Positions 15,722-26,000 of a DNA stretch of 41,385 nt are shown here, in pieces. The DNA comes from an uncultured Gammaproteobacteria bacterium (lineage in GTDB: Bacteria > Pseudomonadota > Gammaproteobacteria > Chromatiales > Chromatiaceae): assembly GCA_937926265.1 (NCBI GenBank), contig CALAZS010000120.1, positions 1-41,385 of the forward strand, in the 5' to 3' direction. Both the position numbers and the translations under genes were made by a program. The stretch's first letter is position 1; the number at the start of each line of letters is the position of its first letter. Below the pieces are notes generated by a model that saw nothing but the letters and a program-made list of their open reading frames with translations, was not told the DNA's origin and did no database searches.

Positions 15722-16205
15722 ACGATTTGGATTTATTATTGTTGGCATGGTGGCTCTTTCACTGGCCACCTGGCTGGTTATCAACGCGCTTGATAACAAC
15801 CTGTCCTACTTCTTTTCACCAACGGAAGTGGCTGAAAAAAAGGCGCCCCAGGATCACCTGTTCAGACTGGGTGGACTGGTTAAAGAAGAATCTGTCAAGC
15901 GCCTCGAAGGTGTCGATGTCGAATTCGTCGTTACCGATACCAAGGAAGATATCAAGGTGGTTTACTCCGGAATTCTCCCTGATCTGTTTGAAGAGGGACA
16001 GGGTGTTATTGCCCAGGGCAAACTTGATGGTAATGGTGTATTCCAGGCCCAGGAAGTGCTGGCCAAGCATGATGAAAACTATATGCCGCCTGAAGTTGCA
16101 GAAGCTCTAAGCAAGGCACATGCTGAAGGCGTGCAGAATATGGATGCTTCTTCTCCGACTGGAGAACCTGCCGGGCAGGCAGCTTACGGAGTTCAAAAAT
16201 TATGA
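15705..16205 (+). CDS. ccmE: CcmE, periplasmic heme chaperone
   Basis: This 166-residue protein has an N-terminal signal anchor (about residues 8-28) and an OB-fold periplasmic domain. The heme-binding motif LAKHDENYMPPEV contains H122, which forms the covalent bond to heme, and Y126, the axial ligand (H130 and Y134 in E. coli). Conserved FRLGGLV and GILPDLFEEGQGV are also present. The C-terminal tail (about 131-166) is flexible. CcmE carries heme from CcmC to CcmF. It overlaps ccmD by 17 bases and ccmF by four (ATGA), indicating tight translational coupling. Confidence 0.97.
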   Translation: MKARHKRFGFIIVGMVALSLATWLVINALDNNLSYFFSPTEVAEKKAPQDHLFRLGGLVKEESVKRLEGVDVEFVVTDTKEDIKVVYSGILPDLFEEGQGVIAQGKLDGNGVFQAQEVLAKHDENYMPPEVAEALSKAHAEGVQNMDASSPTGEPAGQAAYGVQKL

Positions 16206-18166
16206 TTCCTGAGATTGGCCATGTCGCCCTGATAATTTCGCTGTTAATTGCCATTGTTCAATCCGTAGTGCCCCTGGTCGGTGCCCATAAACGTATTACG
16301 CCCTGGATGATGCTGGCCAGACCGCTCGCCCGCTCCCAGTTCACATTCATTCTGATTTCCTACCTCGCGCTTACCTATACCTTTCTTACCCACGACTTTA
16401 CGGTCAAATACACCGCAAGCCATTCCAATACCCAGTTGCCAACCATCTACCTGATTTCAGGTGTCTGGGGAGCACATGAAGGTTCACTGTTGTTGTGGGG
16501 ACTGATTATTTCGTTCTGGACCCTGGCGGTCACCTATTTCAGCAAATCGGTACCGGAAGTCATGGTTGCACGTGTTATTTCGATACTGGGCATGGTGAGT
16601 GTCGGATTTTTACTGTTCATGTTGATGACATCCAACCCGTTTGAACGCATTATTCCGGCGCCTATGGAAGGGCGGGATCTGAATCCGCTGTTACAGGATA
16701 TCGGCCTGGCCATTCACCCCCCGATGCTCTACATGGGCTATGTGGGTTTTGCAGTGCCTTTTGCCTTTGCGATTGCGGCAATGCTCGGTGGGCAGCTTGA
16801 TGCGGCCTGGGCTCGCTGGTCGCGCCCCTGGACCAATGTGGCCTGGCTGTTCCTGACACTTGGTATTGCCCTGGGAAGCTGGTGGGCTTACTACGAGCTT
16901 GGCTGGGGTGGCTGGTGGTTCTGGGATCCGGTTGAAAATGCCTCCTTCATGCCCTGGCTGGTTGGTACTGCACTGATGCATTCACTGGCAGTCACTGAAA
17001 AACGTGCGGCCTTCAAGGCCTGGACCGTTCTGCTGGCCATATTTACTTTCTCATTGAGCCTGCTGGGTACTTTCCTGGTGCGTTCCGGTGTACTCACTTC
17101 AGTACATGCTTTTGCCTCAGATCCTGAGAGGGGCGTGTTTATTCTAATGTTTCTGGTTGCTGTTGTTGGTAGTTCCCTGGCCTTGTATGCATGGCGTGCC
17201 AACTCGATTCGAAGCAGGGTGCATTTTGAAATCATATCGCGGGAAACGGCACTACTTGTAAACAATGTCATCCTGGTTGTCGCTGCAGCCAGCGTTCTTC
17301 TGGGTACCCTGTACCCGTTAATTCTCGATGCCCTGGAACTGGGTAAGATTTCTGTTGGGCCTCCATATTTTAACAGTGTCTTTATTCCGTTAACGGCACC
17401 GCTGGTTGTGCTCATGGGTATCGGTATCATGATCCGCTGGAAGCAGGACAGCTTGTCAAATATTCTGCCGAAGTTGGTAATGCCAGCCATTCTCAGTGTG
17501 GTTGCAGGTGTGACTTTCGTGGCGACAATGACACCGGAATTCAACTACCAGGCTGTCCTGGGTATGGTGCTGGCGTTCTGGGTGGTACTGAGTTCAGCTG
17601 TCGATTTGCGGGCCCGGCTGGCAGGTGGAAGACGTTTCTGGTCTTTGCCAAGAGCCTACTTCGGTATGCTGCTTGGTCACATAGGTATTGCCGTGTTTGT
17701 TGTTGGTGTAACCCTGGTTTCGCTCTACAGCACCGAGAAAGATGTGCGCATGAAAGCTGGAGATGTGGTTGAACTGGGTGGTTACGAGTTCCTGTTCAAG
17801 GGTGTTGACGAAGTTCAGGGGCCTAACTACATGGCTGCCCAAGGACATCTAGAAGTTACTGATGGCGAGGGTGATCCTATTTTGTTGGATCCGCAGAAAC
17901 GTATTTACCTGGTTCAGAAAAACCCGATGACAGAAGCCGCCATCGATGCCGGTATCACACGTGACCTGTTCGTGGCCCTGGGTGAAAAACTGGATGAAGA
18001 CGGAGCCTGGAGTGTCAGGGTTTATCACAAACCTTATATTCGCTGGATCTGGCTTGGGGCACTGATCATGTCTATTGGTGGCATGTTGGCTGCTATGGAT
18101 AAGCGCTATCGCAGGCTGGCTGCCAGGGAAATCGCTGTAAACAAAAACATGGCAGGAGCTGCCTGA
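16202..18166 (+). CDS. ccmF: CcmF, heme lyase subunit of cytochrome c maturation
   Basis: This 654-residue multi-pass membrane protein is the usual CcmF length. It includes LISGVWGAHEGSLLLW, the WWD region (WGGWWFWDPVENASFMPW, near residue 235) and conserved histidines such as those in AIHPPMLYMGY and ALMHSLAV. The C-terminal part has a periplasmic domain (about 505-615) and a final helix. CcmF, with CcmH and CcmI, reduces and ligates heme to the CxxCH cysteines of apocytochromes. It overlaps ccmE by four bases and ccmG by one. Confidence 0.97.
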   Translation: MIPEIGHVALIISLLIAIVQSVVPLVGAHKRITPWMMLARPLARSQFTFILISYLALTYTFLTHDFTVKYTASHSNTQLPTIYLISGVWGAHEGSLLLWGLIISFWTLAVTYFSKSVPEVMVARVISILGMVSVGFLLFMLMTSNPFERIIPAPMEGRDLNPLLQDIGLAIHPPMLYMGYVGFAVPFAFAIAAMLGGQLDAAWARWSRPWTNVAWLFLTLGIALGSWWAYYELGWGGWWFWDPVENASFMPWLVGTALMHSLAVTEKRAAFKAWTVLLAIFTFSLSLLGTFLVRSGVLTSVHAFASDPERGVFILMFLVAVVGSSLALYAWRANSIRSRVHFEIISRETALLVNNVILVVAAASVLLGTLYPLILDALELGKISVGPPYFNSVFIPLTAPLVVLMGIGIMIRWKQDSLSNILPKLVMPAILSVVAGVTFVATMTPEFNYQAVLGMVLAFWVVLSSAVDLRARLAGGRRFWSLPRAYFGMLLGHIGIAVFVVGVTLVSLYSTEKDVRMKAGDVVELGGYEFLFKGVDEVQGPNYMAAQGHLEVTDGEGDPILLDPQKRIYLVQKNPMTEAAIDAGITRDLFVALGEKLDEDGAWSVRVYHKPYIRWIWLGALIMSIGGMLAAMDKRYRRLAAREIAVNKNMAGAA

Positions 18167-18693
18167 TGAACAAGGCCGCCATTCCTTTAGTGATTTTTCT
18201 TGTCATGGCAGGCCTGTTCCTGTTCGTGCTGCAGAAAATCAACAAAGGTGAATATGATCCCAAGGATATTCCGACCGAGTTAATTGGCCAGAGCGTGCCT
18301 GATTTTAACCTTGCCAACCTGCTGGATGCCGATGACCGTGTAATGGCCGCTGATTACAAAGGCAAACCCTGGTTGTTAAATGTCTGGGGTACCTGGTGTG
18401 CTGAATGCTGGCGCGAACATGGTTACCTTGTTCAGTTAAAAAACCAGGGTATTCCGATCGTTGGGATCAACTGGCGTGATGATGAAGCAGAGGCCAGGGC
18501 TTTTTTGCGAGACCAGGGTAACCCCTTTGTCGAGGTAGGCTTTGATCCGAAAAGTGATGCTGTCATCGACCTGGGAGTTTACGGTGCGCCTGAGACCTTT
18601 CTGGTTGATGCCAACGGCATGATCACGGTCAAGCACAAAGGTGCGATGCATCCCAAGGTCTGGCAGGAAAAGTTCCAGGCTGCCTTCAACTAG
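18166..18693 (+). CDS. ccmG: CcmG/DsbE thiol:disulfide oxidoreductase
   Basis: This 175-residue membrane-anchored thioredoxin-fold protein has an N-terminal helix at about residues 5-23. The active site is WCAEC (C78, C81) within NVWGTWCAECWREH, and the cis-proline region is GAPETFLVD. It keeps apocytochrome cysteines (or CcmH) reduced for heme ligation, taking electrons from DsbD. Family active sites usually read WCPTC or WCxxC with the following EH (REH here), which is retained. The start overlaps the ccmF stop as TGATG. Confidence 0.96.
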   Translation: MNKAAIPLVIFLVMAGLFLFVLQKINKGEYDPKDIPTELIGQSVPDFNLANLLDADDRVMAADYKGKPWLLNVWGTWCAECWREHGYLVQLKNQGIPIVGINWRDDEAEARAFLRDQGNPFVEVGFDPKSDAVIDLGVYGAPETFLVDANGMITVKHKGAMHPKVWQEKFQAAFN

Positions 18694-18710
18694 ATTTCCG
18701 GACTTTATCA

Positions 18711-19175
18711 ATGCGTTCTTCAAGTTTAAATTTCCTGCTGACTGTTATGCTGATAAGCCTGACGTTACCTCTGTCTTTACAGGCACGAGTTGCAGCTTAT
18801 GATTTTGATACCCCACAGCAGGAAGAGGCTTATCAGGAAATGGTCAGTGAATTACGCTGCCTGGTCTGTCAAAACCAGAACATCGCAGATTCCAATGCCG
18901 AGCTTGCCCAGGACCTGAAACGTAAAACCTACGAAATGGTCATGGATGGTAAAAGCAAAAATGAAATTGCCGATTTCATGGTTCAGCGTTATGGCGATTT
19001 CGTACTCTATCGTCCACCCGTTACCAGCGCAACGTTACTGCTCTGGTCAGGACCCTTCATCATTTTCGTTATCGGTATCATTTTTCTCATCAGGGTTATC
19101 AAGGCTAAACAGCGCGACAGCTCAGACGAATTAACGGCCGAAGAAAAAGCAAAAGCCGAGGACTTGCTGAAATAA
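18711..19175 (+). CDS. ccmH: CcmH, short form (redox-active N-terminal domain protein)
   Basis: This 154-residue protein has a signal peptide (to about residue 25), a three-helix domain carrying LRCLVCQNQNIADSNAELA (C50 and C53), and one membrane helix at about 104-126. It is the short CcmH/CcmL form rather than the fused E. coli CcmH, and its partner TPR domain is encoded separately by the next gene. It reduces or binds apocytochrome CxxCH sites in the CcmFHI ligation complex. It follows ccmG by 17 bases and ends one base before ccmI. Confidence 0.95.
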   Translation: MRSSSLNFLLTVMLISLTLPLSLQARVAAYDFDTPQQEEAYQEMVSELRCLVCQNQNIADSNAELAQDLKRKTYEMVMDGKSKNEIADFMVQRYGDFVLYRPPVTSATLLLWSGPFIIFVIGIIFLIRVIKAKQRDSSDELTAEEKAKAEDLLK

Positions 19176-19176
19176 C

Positions 19177-20913
19177 ATGACTTTCTGGATTATTACCGCC
19201 ATTCTGGTGGCCGTGGCTGTTGCCTGGCTTGCACCAACTTTACTTCGCAAACGTCAGATACAGGATCTTGACCGCCAGCAGCAGAATATCGCGATAGCCA
19301 AAGAAAGGCTTGATGAAATTGCTGCTGACCACGCATCCGGTGAAATGACTGATGATGTATATCAAAAAGCCAGGGAAGAACTCGAAGCCAGTTTGATTGA
19401 AGATGTTAAGGCCACGGAACCAGAAAAGCAGGAAGTACCGCAGCATTCAGAAAAGGCTGGATTTGCTACGCTGATCGCGCTGGCAATTCTGTTGCCTATT
19501 GGCACGGTGGCTTTTTATAACCATTTAGGATCGCCCGAGTATCTTTCCTATGTTGGTGGTGGAGCAGGCAAACAGGAAGATCTGCAGCAAATGGCCAGCA
19601 ATGCTGATTCTATCGATGAACTCATCAATAGACTTCAACAACGTCTTGATAAAACCCCCGGCGATGGTGAAGGCTGGTATCTGCTATCCAGAAGTTACAT
19701 GGCCCAGGAAAAATATCCTGAGGCTTTAAATGCACTGGAGAAAGCCAGGGAACTGATTGGCGACCATCCGAATATTCTGCTTGGCATAGCCGATGCCGAA
19801 GCAATGACCAAAGAGGGTGACCTGACTGGTCGCCCTTCTGTTTATATCGATAAAACACTTGAGATGGAACCGGAAAATACCACGGCTTTATGGCTTGGCG
19901 GTATGGCAGCCCAGCAAAACGGCATGTTCCAGCTGGCAGTTGATCGTTGGGCAAAGTTAATACCGCTCATTGCTGACGAGCCTGACTCCCAGGTGCAGGT
20001 TCGGGAACTGCTGAACGAAGCTGTTGCCCAGGCCAGGGCTGCAGGTATCCAGGTTAATTTGCCCGATATCAAAATGCCGGCTTCCAAGTCCATCAAAGTA
20101 CGACTGCAGGCCAACCTGCCCGATGGTGCCAATGTTGCGCCAGACAATGTCATCTATGTGTTTGCCCGCAATAACGATGGTAACCCGATGCCTTTGGCGG
20201 CATATAAAACCACGCTCTCAGAGTTGCCAATTGATATAACCCTGGATGATACAAGATCCATCCTGCCAAGCATGAAATTATCATCTGCATCAGAAATTTT
20301 GGTCAGTGCACGTCTGTCATTAACCGGAGAGCCTTTGCCCCAGTCCGGTGATTTTTCCAGTGACCTGGTTTCTCTGCCACTGACTGAAACATCCGAAGTT
20401 GAACTGGTGATTTCTCACCAGGTGAACGACCCTGCAGCCATACCAACCCGAAACCTGCTTGATGCTGGCGCAACTTCAGAGCAGGTTACAAATGCATCTG
20501 CAGCTAATTCTGAAAATGGGCAAACTTCGGCGGCACCTGGGGCAGTACCTGGGGCAGTGGCAGTAAATGCCTGGGTCAGCCTGGATGCAGCGATGCAAAA
20601 CCAGGTAAATGCAAACGATACGGTTTTCGTTTTTGCCCGCGCGGCTTCAGGACCACCTATGCCGTTGGCGGCGTTTAAAACAACCGTTTCCGAGTTGCCT
20701 TTGGAAGTCACACTTGATGACTCGATGGCGATGATGCCGCAAATGAAAATGTCCGGTTTTGAGCAGGTCATTGTCACTGCCAGGGTTTCCAGGTCAGGTC
20801 AGCCAATGGCAGGTCCGGGTGACCTAACCAGTGAAGCTGTTACCGTCAACCTTAATGATGAAGCAACTGGCACAGTTGCTGTGGAACTACCGATTAATCA
20901 GCAGATTCAATAA
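19177..20913 (+). CDS. ccmI: CcmI, apocytochrome c chaperone with duplicated C-terminal domain
   Basis: This 578-residue protein has two membrane helices (about 2-20 and 93-115) separated by a cytoplasmic loop with a leucine-rich helical segment, as in CcmI/CycH. A periplasmic TPR region (about 135-290) follows. The beta-rich C-terminal domain appears twice: at about 305-410 (VRLQANLPDG...NPMPLAAYKTTLSELPIDITLDD) and about 462-575 (AWVSLDAAMQ...PPMPLAAFKTTVSELPLEVTLDD). The two are joined by a Ser/Ala/Gly-rich linker with an APGAVPGAVAV repeat. CcmI of this type usually has one such domain and about 400 residues, so the duplication is a lineage feature. CcmI captures apocytochrome C-termini for CcmF/H. 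Confidence 0.93.
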   Translation: MTFWIITAILVAVAVAWLAPTLLRKRQIQDLDRQQQNIAIAKERLDEIAADHASGEMTDDVYQKAREELEASLIEDVKATEPEKQEVPQHSEKAGFATLIALAILLPIGTVAFYNHLGSPEYLSYVGGGAGKQEDLQQMASNADSIDELINRLQQRLDKTPGDGEGWYLLSRSYMAQEKYPEALNALEKARELIGDHPNILLGIADAEAMTKEGDLTGRPSVYIDKTLEMEPENTTALWLGGMAAQQNGMFQLAVDRWAKLIPLIADEPDSQVQVRELLNEAVAQARAAGIQVNLPDIKMPASKSIKVRLQANLPDGANVAPDNVIYVFARNNDGNPMPLAAYKTTLSELPIDITLDDTRSILPSMKLSSASEILVSARLSLTGEPLPQSGDFSSDLVSLPLTETSEVELVISHQVNDPAAIPTRNLLDAGATSEQVTNASAANSENGQTSAAPGAVPGAVAVNAWVSLDAAMQNQVNANDTVFVFARAASGPPMPLAAFKTTVSELPLEVTLDDSMAMMPQMKMSGFEQVIVTARVSRSGQPMAGPGDLTSEAVTVNLNDEATGTVAVELPINQQIQ

Positions 20914-20942
20914 GGTAATCCGGTAAGGTAAATTGGCATTCC

Positions 20943-22223
20943 ATGAAAAATGATGACTGCGTTTCAACAGAACCAAAACCGTTAACCCCCGTTAAAGAAG
21001 CGCTTGAATACCTGGTTTCGCAGGCGCAATCCATCACTGAAACAGAAACGCTGAACCTGGTTACTCAAAACCAGCAGTTACTAGGGCGTGTTCTGGCAGA
21101 ACCCGTTCATTCATCCATCAATGTCCCAGCCTGGGATAACAGTGCCATGGACGGATATGCGTTTAACCATGATGATATAAAGCCTGATATTGCCGCTGAT
21201 ATAGATGGCAGTAAGGCCATGCCTGTCAGCCAGCGTATTCCTGCGGGCGTTAAAGGTACGCCACTGGAAAAACACACTTTGGCGAGAATCTTTACCGGTG
21301 CGCCAATTCCGGAAGACGCTGATACGGTGGTGATGCAGGAGCATTGCCGAGTTGAAGGTGATGCGGTCGTTATAGAAAAGCTGCCAGAAAAAGGCAGTAA
21401 CATCCGGCTTGCCGGTGAAGATGTTTCACGGGGTCAGGAAATTCTGTCATCCGGAACGCAACTGGGGCCGCAGCACCTGGGTATGGCTGCCTCCGTGGGT
21501 GTCAGTGAGCTTAAAGTATTTCGTCGTATGAAAGTGGCAATTTTTTCCTCCGGCGATGAACTTGTTACGCCGGGTGAACCATTGGGCGACGGCAAAATTT
21601 ATAACAGCAACCGCTATACCCTGGCTGCCATGCTGCAATCTCTGCAATGTGATGTCGTGGATTTGGGTATTGTTGAAGACACGCTTGATGCAACCTGTGA
21701 TGCATTATCGGCAGCAGCCGGTCAGGCAGATATGATTCTTGCCTCAGGAGGTGTATCGGTTGGTGAAGAAGATCATGTCAAACCGGCAGTTGAAAAGCTC
21801 GGTACTCTGGGGATGTGGAAAATTGCCATGCGACCCGGAAAACCGCTGGCGTTTGGTTATGTCAAAGATACGCCGTTTATCGGTACGCCGGGTAACCCGG
21901 TTTCACTGTTTGTGACCTGTGCGGTGTTTGCCAGGCCTTTCATTAAAAAGCGGCAGGGTATCGTTGGAAGCGTGATGCCGATACCAATTCAAGCGGTCGC
22001 CGGTTTTGACTGGACCAGGCCTGACAAGCGACAGGAATATGCACGGGCCAGGCTTGAAAAAAATGAAGATGGCCAGTTAATCGCAAAAGTTTACCCGAGC
22101 CGTTCCTCAGGCGTATTAAGTTCAGTTACCTGGGCCGATGGCCTGGTGGTTATTTCACCCGGAGAAATTATTCACAAGGGTGAGCCGGTAAACTTTATTC
22201 CATTCATCGAACTGCTAACCTGA
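20943..22223 (+). CDS. moeA: Molybdopterin molybdenumtransferase MoeA
   Basis: This 426-residue cytosolic enzyme has the MoeA signatures PAWDNSAMDGYAF near residue 60, RIFTGAPIPEDADTVVMQE, VAIFSSGDEL, the nucleotide-site region ILASGGVSVGEEDHV, MRPGKPLAFG and GTPGNPVSLFV. It inserts molybdate into adenylylated molybdopterin to form the active cofactor. The ATG follows ccmI by 29 bases with no terminator, so read-through from the ccm operon is possible. It heads a moeA-moaD-moaE set. Molybdoenzymes themselves are not in the window. Confidence 0.96.
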   Translation: MKNDDCVSTEPKPLTPVKEALEYLVSQAQSITETETLNLVTQNQQLLGRVLAEPVHSSINVPAWDNSAMDGYAFNHDDIKPDIAADIDGSKAMPVSQRIPAGVKGTPLEKHTLARIFTGAPIPEDADTVVMQEHCRVEGDAVVIEKLPEKGSNIRLAGEDVSRGQEILSSGTQLGPQHLGMAASVGVSELKVFRRMKVAIFSSGDELVTPGEPLGDGKIYNSNRYTLAAMLQSLQCDVVDLGIVEDTLDATCDALSAAAGQADMILASGGVSVGEEDHVKPAVEKLGTLGMWKIAMRPGKPLAFGYVKDTPFIGTPGNPVSLFVTCAVFARPFIKKRQGIVGSVMPIPIQAVAGFDWTRPDKRQEYARARLEKNEDGQLIAKVYPSRSSGVLSSVTWADGLVVISPGEIIHKGEPVNFIPFIELLT

Positions 22224-22233
22224 CATCTTACTG

Positions 22234-22497
22234 ATGATTAAAATTCTGTACTTTGCACAGTTTAGAGAGCGTTTAAATTGCGAGTCAGAGGAAATTCATC
22301 CAGATGACTTGCAGCAAGAGTCACTGACAATAGAAAACCTGATGGCGTACCTTGCCGGGCGCGGTGAGCCCTGGTCAGAGGTGTTCAATAATAATCAGAG
22401 AATGCTTGTTGCCGTTAACCAGGAAATATCCAGGACCGGTACTTTAATCAAAGACAATGATGAAGTAGCGTTTATGCCGCCAGTGACCGGCGGGTGA
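22234..22497 (+). CDS. moaD: MoaD, molybdopterin synthase sulfur-carrier subunit
   Basis: This 87-residue ubiquitin-like protein begins IKILYFAQFRE and ends in AFMPPVTGG, the C-terminal diglycine that is adenylated and thiocarboxylated. Length matches the family (81-90 residues). It transfers sulfur to cyclic pyranopterin monophosphate within the MoaD2-MoaE2 synthase. The gene starts 10 bases after moeA, and its stop overlaps the possible GTG start of moaE. Confidence 0.95.
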   Translation: MIKILYFAQFRERLNCESEEIHPDDLQQESLTIENLMAYLAGRGEPWSEVFNNNQRMLVAVNQEISRTGTLIKDNDEVAFMPPVTGG

Positions 22498-22502
22498 CAA
22501 CG

Positions 22503-22952
22503 ATGCATAACATACAGTTACTTCAGGAACCTTTTGACCCCTCAACCGAAATCTCAAACCTAAGCCGGGCCAATGCCTCGATGGGCGCAGTGGTCAGTTT
22601 CATTGGCATGATGCGCGATATCAACGAAGGTGATGAGGTTGAGTCAATGACACTCGAGCATTATCCGGGTATGACCGAGTCGGCCATCAATAAAATTGTC
22701 GAACAGGCTCAGCAACGCTGGCAACTTGGCAATGTCACGGTGATCCACCGGGTTGGTAAAGTCAGACCAACTGATCCCATCGTACTGGTGGCAGTGACCA
22801 GCATGCACCGTGGTGAGGCCTTTAAGGCCTGCGAGTTCATCATCGATTTTCTTAAAACTGAAGCGCCATTCTGGAAAAAAGAACAGACCGGCAGAGGTGA
22901 GCGCTGGGTAGAGGCCAGGGTTTCAGACCGGGACAAGCTATCAGACTGGTAA
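22503..22952 (+). CDS. moaE: MoaE, molybdopterin synthase catalytic subunit
   Basis: This protein of about 149 residues has VSFIGMMRD, LEHYPGMTE, VIHRVGKV, HRGEAFKACEFIIDFLKTEAPFWKKE (in parts) and RWVEAR, all typical of MoaE. The active-site lysines lie in the KTEAPFWKKE region. It completes the dithiolene of molybdopterin using MoaD thiocarboxylate. Two starts are possible: ATG 22503, used here, or GTG 22494, which would overlap the moaD stop. GGCGGGTGA gives the ATG slightly better upstream context. No terminator is evident in the 145-base gap that follows. Confidence 0.95.
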   Translation: MHNIQLLQEPFDPSTEISNLSRANASMGAVVSFIGMMRDINEGDEVESMTLEHYPGMTESAINKIVEQAQQRWQLGNVTVIHRVGKVRPTDPIVLVAVTSMHRGEAFKACEFIIDFLKTEAPFWKKEQTGRGERWVEARVSDRDKLSDW

Positions 22953-23097
22953 CAGGTCAATATCACACTTATAACAGCTGGCATCAGAGGCGAAGAACAA
23001 AAAAAACACCTGTGATTGACTCAGGTCATCTACAGTCTGCCAATAATAGTCTATCAATAAGAATAAATAATCCATTTTGATCTCCTGAGGGGACGGC

Positions 23098-26000
23098 ATG
23101 AGTTCTTCTGACATGGTTACCATCGACGGTAACGAGGCGGCGGCCTATGTTGCGCATCAAATCAATGAAGTTATAGCAATTTATCCCATAACCCCGGCTT
23201 CACCGATGGGGGAAATATCCGATGACCGCAGTGCCAGGCACATGCCAAATATCTGGGGCGTGGTGCCCGATGTCATCGAGATGCAAAGCGAAGGCGGTGC
23301 TGCCGGTGCCGTGCATGGTGCCCTGCAGTCGGGTGCTTTAACCACCACTTTTACAGCCAGCCAGGGACTGCTGTTAATGATCCCCAACATGTACAAAATT
23401 GCCGGTGAGTTGACGCCAACCGTGATTCATGTGGCGGCCCGGTCACTGGCAGCTCAGGGATTATCTATCTTTGGTGATCATCAGGATGTCATGTCATGCC
23501 GCCAAACCGGTTTCGCCATGCTTGCTTCGAACTCGGTGCAGGAAGTCATGGACATGACGCTGATCTCTCAGGCGGCTTCTTTAAAAGGCAGGATTCCATT
23601 CCTGCATTTCTTTGATGGTTTCAGAACCTCGCATGAAGTTTCCAAGATTGAAAAACTGTCGGTTGAACAACTCAAGCAGATGATGGATGAAAGTCTGATT
23701 CAACAGCATCGTCAGCGTGCCATGACCCCGGATCGTCCGGTATTACGCGGCACCTCGCAGAATCCCGATGTTTATTTCCAGGGGCGTGAAACCGTTAATA
23801 CCTTCTACAACGACATGCCTGAGGTGGTACAGGAAGTCATGGATCAGTTTGCCGAGATATCGGGCAGGCAATACCAGTTGTTTGATTACTATGGTGCCAT
23901 CGATGCCAGGCGTGTCATTATCCTGATGGGCTCCGGTGCAGAAACCGTTCATGAAACCGTCGATCATTTAATTTCGCGTGACCAGAAAGTTGGTGTTCTG
24001 AAAGTCCGCTTGTACCGTCCATTTTCAGCCAGTCACTTTCTCAAGGCTTTGCCATCCTCGGTTAAACATATTGCCGTGCTGGACCGTACCAAGGAGCCCG
24101 GCTCAGACGGTGAACCGCTTTATAAAGATGTTATCTCTGCATTGGCCAAAGATCAGCAGAGCAAAAACCGTATTTTTGAAGAAATGCCACGGGTACTGGC
24201 AGGCCGATTCGGTTTATCTTCCAAAGAATTCACGCCGGGTATGGTCAAAGCCGTGTTTGACGAACTGGTCAATGAGGAAGCCAAAACTGAATTTACTATT
24301 GGTATCCATGATGATGTCACCAACCTGAGCCTCGACTGGCAAACTGATTTTCGCAGCGATGCCAGCCGGAATAATATCCATTGCCTGTTTTATGGCCTGG
24401 GGAGTGACGGTACCGTTTCCGCCAATAAAAACTCGATCAAGATCATTGGTGAACAGCCCGGGCAATATGCGCAGGGCTATTTTGTTTATGATTCGAAAAA
24501 AGCCGGCGCGGTTACCGTCTCGCATTTGCGTTTTGGTCCTGAACCGATCCGTTCGGCTTACCTGATTGAAGATAGCGAGGCCAAGTTTGTTGCCTGTCAC
24601 CAGCCGGTGTTTGTTGAAAAATATGACATGCTCGACAAGGCAGCTGAAGGTGCAACCTTCCTGTTAAATACCAGTGCCTCACCCGAAGAAGTCTGGGATA
24701 CCTTACCGCAAACCATGCAGAAGCAGATTCTTGATAAGCACCTGGATTTCTGGGTGATCGATGCTTACCGGGTGGCGCAGGAATCCGGCATGGGCCGGCG
24801 CATTAACACTGTCATGCAAACCTGTTTTTTTGCCATTTCCGGCGTGCTGCCCAAAGAGCAGGCAATTGCCAGTATCAAGGAAGCGGTAGAAAAAACTTAC
24901 GGTCGCAAAGGTCGTAAAATTGTACAGCGCAACTTTGCTGCGATTGATGCCACGCTTGAACAACTGCACCAGGTTGCGGAACGAGGTGAAGTTAATGGCT
25001 TTGAAAGGCCGCCAACCGTACCGGAAAGCAGTTCCGATTTTGTTAAGCAGGTAACGGCAACGTTAATTGAAGGCAAGGGTGACTCATTGCCGGTTTCATT
25101 GATCCCGGCCGATGGCACCTGGCCTGTTGGTACCGCTGCAGTAGAAAAACGCAAGATCGCCCTGGAAATTCCTGTATGGGATGAAAACCTCTGTATTCAT
25201 TGCGGCAAGTGTCCGTTTGTCTGTCCGCATACAGCAATTCGCAGCAAGATCTTCCATGTTGATGAGCTCGAAGCCATACCTGACAACTTCAAGCATGTGC
25301 AGGTCAAGGGCAAAGAGTTTGGCGAAGGCTGGCATATCAGTTACCAGGTCGCGCCGGAAGATTGCACCGGTTGTGGTCTTTGCGTAGAGGTTTGTCCTGC
25401 CCGAGACAAAAGTAATGTCTCACACAAAGCGCTTAACATGGAGCCAATTGAACCTTACCTGGAAGAAGAAAAAGTTAACTGGGATTACTTCCTGACTTTA
25501 CCCGAGTATGACCGTACCAAGCTGAACTTCACTACCATGAAGCACGCGATGACGGCCCAGCCTTTGTTTGAATTCTCCGGTGCCTGTTCCGGTTGTGGTG
25601 AAACGCCTTACATCAAGTTGGCGACACAGTTATTCGGTGACCGCATGATTATCGGCAATGCCACTGGCTGTTCTTCAATCTACGGTGGTAACCTGCCAAC
25701 AACGCCTTATACAACCGATGACAATGGCAGGGGACCTGCCTGGTCAAACTCACTGTTTGAAGATAATGCCGAGTTTTCACTGGGGATGCGCCTGGCGATA
25801 GATCATCAGACCGAGTATGCAAAAAAACTGCTTGAAAAACTCGATGCAAACGGTGATCAAATTGATGGAGGCCTGGTTGATGCCAACTTAATTGATGGAA
25901 GCCTGGTTGACCGGTTGCTGACAAATGATCAGCAGGATGAATCAGCTATTTTTGCGCAGCGCGAAGATGTTGCCGCACTCAAAAAACAACTCGGGTCAAT

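Noticed and set aside
16891..17544. 217-codon open frame on the minus strand
   Set aside because: It is fully antisense to ccmF, which is unambiguous; composition is that of a shadow frame.
22953..23097. FNR site or other oxygen-responsive site upstream of nifJ
   Set aside because: I looked for TTGAT-N4-ATCAA and found only isolated half sites (TTGAT, ATCAA) at wrong spacing; no convincing promoter pair either.
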